DNA of 8,165 bases from Acidobacteriaceae bacterium (GTDB taxonomy: Bacteria; Acidobacteriota; Terriglobia; Terriglobales; Acidobacteriaceae), in contig PMMJ01000440.1 of assembly GCA_003162255.1 (NCBI GenBank), positions 4,962 to 13,126 of the forward strand, in the 5' to 3' direction. The notes under the pieces were generated by a model, which did no database searches, was not told where the DNA came from, and was given only the letters and a program-made list of their open reading frames with translations. Positions 6,323 through 8,165 of this stretch are shown piece by piece; position 1 is the stretch's first letter, and the number at the start of each line of letters is the position of its first letter. The translations under genes were made by a program, and so were the position numbers.

Positions 6323-6353
6323 CACCTTGGCGGAGTATGCCGCTTCCCTGGTC

Positions 6354-6359
6354 TATAAT
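6354..6359 (+). promoter_or_regulatory. Candidate -10 box of the tol cluster promoter
   Basis: This is a perfect TATAAT 27 bases before the tolQ ATG. No good -35 box lies at 16-18 bases; TTGGCG at 6327-6332 is 21 bases away. Transcription would start near 6366. The short leader would begin with AGGG/CCCT (6367-6379), able to form a 4-bp hairpin, and has no ribosome site at normal spacing. Confidence 0.45.
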
Positions 6360-6385
6360 CTTAGCCAGGGGTTTTCCCTAAACAA

Positions 6386-7093
6386 ATGCAAGTTTCTTCC
6401 GTCCTCCTGTTTTTTGTCGGCGGCGAAATCGTTGATCTCGTCCTGCAGACCGGTCCGGTCGCCAAGTCAGTGCTTCTCCTCCTCCTCGCCTTCAGCGTGC
6501 TTTCCTGGGCGGTGATTCTTTCCAAGTGGCGGCTGATTCGCCGCGCCCGCGAGCAGAGTGGACGCTTCATCCGTGGCTTCCGCAAGGCGCAGCGCCTGCA
6601 GGACATCGCCTCGTCCGCCGAACAGTTCCGTCCCAGCCCGCTGATCGGAGTCTTTGAAGGCGCACTCGAAGAGTTCAAACGCCAGATGGGAACGACGGGC
6701 GGCATCCACAATCTCGGCGCCATTCAGCGCGCCATGCAGGTCGCGTCGTCCGAGGAGATCACACGCCTCGAACGCAATGTCCCGTGGCTGGCGATTACGG
6801 GCGCGGTTACGCCGTTCATTGGATTGTTCGGAACCGTCTGGGGAATTATCGACGCCTTCCACGGACTGGGCACGGCTGGCGCCGCAACTTTGCGCGCCGT
6901 CGCCCCCGGAATTTCCGAAGCTCTGATTACGACCGCTGCCGGCTTGGCCGCGGCCATCCCGGCGGTGATCGCCTACAACCTCATCATTGGCTCAATTCGT
7001 GAGATGGCGACGCGCAATGACGACTTCATCCTGGAAATGCTCAATCTGGTGGAGCACCAGCAAGCGCCATCGCTCCCGGAGGCGCGCCGCTGA
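6386..7093 (+). CDS. tolQ: TolQ-type proton channel subunit (MotA/TolQ/ExbB family)
   Basis: TolQ is the inner-membrane pentameric stator that, with TolR, uses the proton gradient to energise TolA. The system pulls the outer membrane inward at division and maintains envelope integrity. The 235 residues show three membrane helices: about 25-46, 134-156 and 171-200. A cytoplasmic loop containing the RLERNVPWL lead-in separates the first two. The family core is clear: TPFIGLFGTVWGI with T150, and EALITTAAGLAAAIPAVIAYN with T183, equivalent to the channel threonines T145 and T178 of E. coli TolQ. The ATG at 6386 is the only in-frame start after a TAG at 6362. The end overlaps tolR by one base (TGATG), implying translational coupling. 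ExbB is the alternative name, but order and neighbours favour Tol. Confidence 0.92.
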   Translation: MQVSSVLLFFVGGEIVDLVLQTGPVAKSVLLLLLAFSVLSWAVILSKWRLIRRAREQSGRFIRGFRKAQRLQDIASSAEQFRPSPLIGVFEGALEEFKRQMGTTGGIHNLGAIQRAMQVASSEEITRLERNVPWLAITGAVTPFIGLFGTVWGIIDAFHGLGTAGAATLRAVAPGISEALITTAAGLAAAIPAVIAYNLIIGSIREMATRNDDFILEMLNLVEHQQAPSLPEARR

Positions 7094-7521
7094 TGGCCTT
7101 CACTTCCGCAAATGGACGCACCCAGACCGCGCTCTCCGACATCAACATCACGCCGCTGGTGGATGTCGTGCTCGTGCTGCTCATCATTTTCATGGTGACC
7201 GCGCCCATCCTGCAGTCCGGAATCGAAGTCAACGTGCCCCATACCCGGACCGTCAAAGAGATCACCGAAGAGCGCCTGGTGATCAGCATCGACAAATCGC
7301 AGAAAGTTTATCTCGGCAACGATCCCATCAACATCAACCAGATCGGAGCGACCCTGAAGCGGAGAATTCGCGATCCCCAACACCAGTCGATTTTCTTGCG
7401 CTCCGATGAAGATGTTCCGTTTGGCGCCTTCGCCACCGTGATGGACGCCATCAAGCAGGCAGGCATCAGCAACGTAAGTATCGTTACGCAGCCGATGGAT
7501 AGCCGTGGCGGCCATCGCTGA
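7093..7521 (+). CDS. tolR: TolR/ExbD-type biopolymer transport protein
   Basis: TolR is the second stator subunit, a single-pass inner-membrane protein with a periplasmic domain that dimerises and binds peptidoglycan in known members. The 142 residues open with a short cytoplasmic tail. The hallmark LSDINITPLVDVVLVLLIIF follows (residues 14-33), in which D24 is the protonatable aspartate of the channel (D23 in E. coli TolR). The periplasmic domain from about 38 shows the family pattern VYLGNDPIN, IFLRSDEDVPFGAFATVMDAIKQAGI and a final VSIVTQP. Length is normal. The start overlaps the tolQ stop by one base. The next gene begins 13 bases after its stop, or overlaps it by 17 bases if the GTG at 7505 is used. 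Confidence 0.93.
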   Translation: MAFTSANGRTQTALSDINITPLVDVVLVLLIIFMVTAPILQSGIEVNVPHTRTVKEITEERLVISIDKSQKVYLGNDPININQIGATLKRRIRDPQHQSIFLRSDEDVPFGAFATVMDAIKQAGISNVSIVTQPMDSRGGHR

Positions 7522-7525
7522 CACT

Positions 7526-7552
7526 GATATCGATATGTACGATAGCGATATC
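7526..7552 (+). promoter_or_regulatory. Hairpin holding the putative tolA start codon in its loop
   Basis: GATATCG (7526-7532) and CGATATC (7546-7552) form a perfect 7-bp stem with a 13-base loop. The loop contains the ATG at 7535. The AT-rich palindrome contrasts with its GC-rich surroundings. A role in translational control is a guess. Confidence 0.35.
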
Positions 7553-8165
7553 TATTCCGAACCCGCGCAGTTGCGCCGGCCTCTGGCCTGGTCGCTCGGA
7601 CTGCACGTGACATTTGCGGCGTTCGTCCTGCTCTATGCCACGTTCATTCACAGCTTCCGCGGCGAAGGCTGGGGCAGCGGCGGCGGCGGAGATGCCATGG
7701 GAGCGACGCTGGTGAGCGCGGTTCCGTTGCCCGCTAATCCCGCCGAGACAACGAATGTGGTGGCAACGGAATCCAAGGGGTTGGCAAAATCGCAACCCAT
7801 GGTTCAGGAGAAGGAACCGGAAGCGATTCCGATTCCCGACAAGAACGCGAAGACAAAAATGAAACCCACGCCGCCGAGCGCGACGCAGCGCAAGGCCGAA
7901 CCAGAACCACCCGAGTCGAATCAGATTCCGTATGGCGAGGGTGGTCCGGTCGGCGGGCCATACACCATGAGCGCGGGCGGCGCCAAGGGCGGATTTGGAT
8001 TTACCGGAAGCGGCGGCGATTTTGGCAGCCGTTTTTCGTGGTACGTCCAAGCGGTGCAGCGGAAAGTGACGGAGAACTGGTTAAAGTATGAAGTGGACCC
8101 GCGCATCTCCGAGGCGAGGCGGGTTTATCTGACGTTCGATATTGCGCGCGACGGACATCCGTCGC
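7535..8165 (+). CDS. TolA/TonB-family periplasmic energy transducer (3' end outside window)
   Basis: This is the first 210 residues of a protein that would link the TolQR motor to the outer membrane. It has a short cytoplasmic start, then one membrane helix (about 18-40, LAWSLGLHVTFAAFVLLYA) containing the SxxLH pattern typical of TonB/TolA anchors. A glycine-rich segment (48-53), a proline/lysine/glutamate-rich linker (about 90-130) and a second glycine-rich stretch (134-163) follow. From FSWYVQAVQRKVTENW (167-182) the C-terminal TonB_C/TolA domain begins and is cut at ARDGHPS. I chose the ATG at 7535 because MYDSDIYSEP resembles acidobacterial relatives, but it has no ribosome site. The in-frame GTG at 7505, inside tolR, is an alternative adding ten residues. 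The tolQ-tolR context favours a TolA role over TonB. Confidence 0.88.
   Translation, partial: MYDSDIYSEPAQLRRPLAWSLGLHVTFAAFVLLYATFIHSFRGEGWGSGGGGDAMGATLVSAVPLPANPAETTNVVATESKGLAKSQPMVQEKEPEAIPIPDKNAKTKMKPTPPSATQRKAEPEPPESNQIPYGEGGPVGGPYTMSAGGAKGGFGFTGSGGDFGSRFSWYVQAVQRKVTENWLKYEVDPRISEARRVYLTFDIARDGHPS

Noticed and set aside
7484..8050. Minus-strand frame of 188 codons opposite the TolA-like gene
   Set aside because: It is an antisense shadow; the plus frame continues the tol operon and carries the membrane anchor and TonB_C motif.

Overview
The window looks like an ordinary stretch of chromosome from an acidobacterium, most likely of the Terriglobia (Koribacter/Sulfotelmatobacter-like). 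This is inferred from family resemblance and not proven by the sequence. The clues are moderately high GC coding sequence, a RecN with an HAQNE variant of the usual HGQHE motif, a secreted choice-of-anchor-D plus fibronectin III protein, and a TolQ-TolR-TonB/TolA cluster with a glycine-rich linker.

The left part (1-5132) is read entirely from the minus strand. In transcription order it holds recN (5132 to 3423), a decayed second copy of the recN 3' end (about 3310 to 3112), a compact vapB-vapC toxin-antitoxin pair (3007 to 2386), ispH (2220 to 1237) and the first 394 codons of a squalene-hopene cyclase gene (1184 to beyond position 1). IspH makes IPP and DMAPP, and the cyclase turns squalene built from those units into hopanoids, so the ispH-shc pair is a plausible co-transcribed isoprenoid/hopanoid unit. 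The toxin-antitoxin pair has its own promoter, overlapped by two 10-bp palindromes.

The right part (5322-8165) is read from the plus strand. It holds a secreted HYDIN-type/FnIII protein and then the start of a Tol cluster: tolQ, tolR (overlapping tolQ by one base) and a TolA/TonB-like gene cut by the window edge. TolQ and TolR form the proton-driven inner-membrane motor and the third protein spans the periplasm. tolB and pal would be expected beyond the window. The two halves are divided by a 189-bp divergent intergenic region (5133-5321).

I found no CRISPR array, transposase, phage gene, tRNA or rRNA, and no gene set that looks like an undescribed system. The most informative oddities are the diverged tandem recN fragment, whose differences from recN are mostly silent, the palindromic insertion inside recN itself, the apparently leaderless vapB with twin-palindrome operators, and a hairpin that places the putative tolA start codon in its loop.
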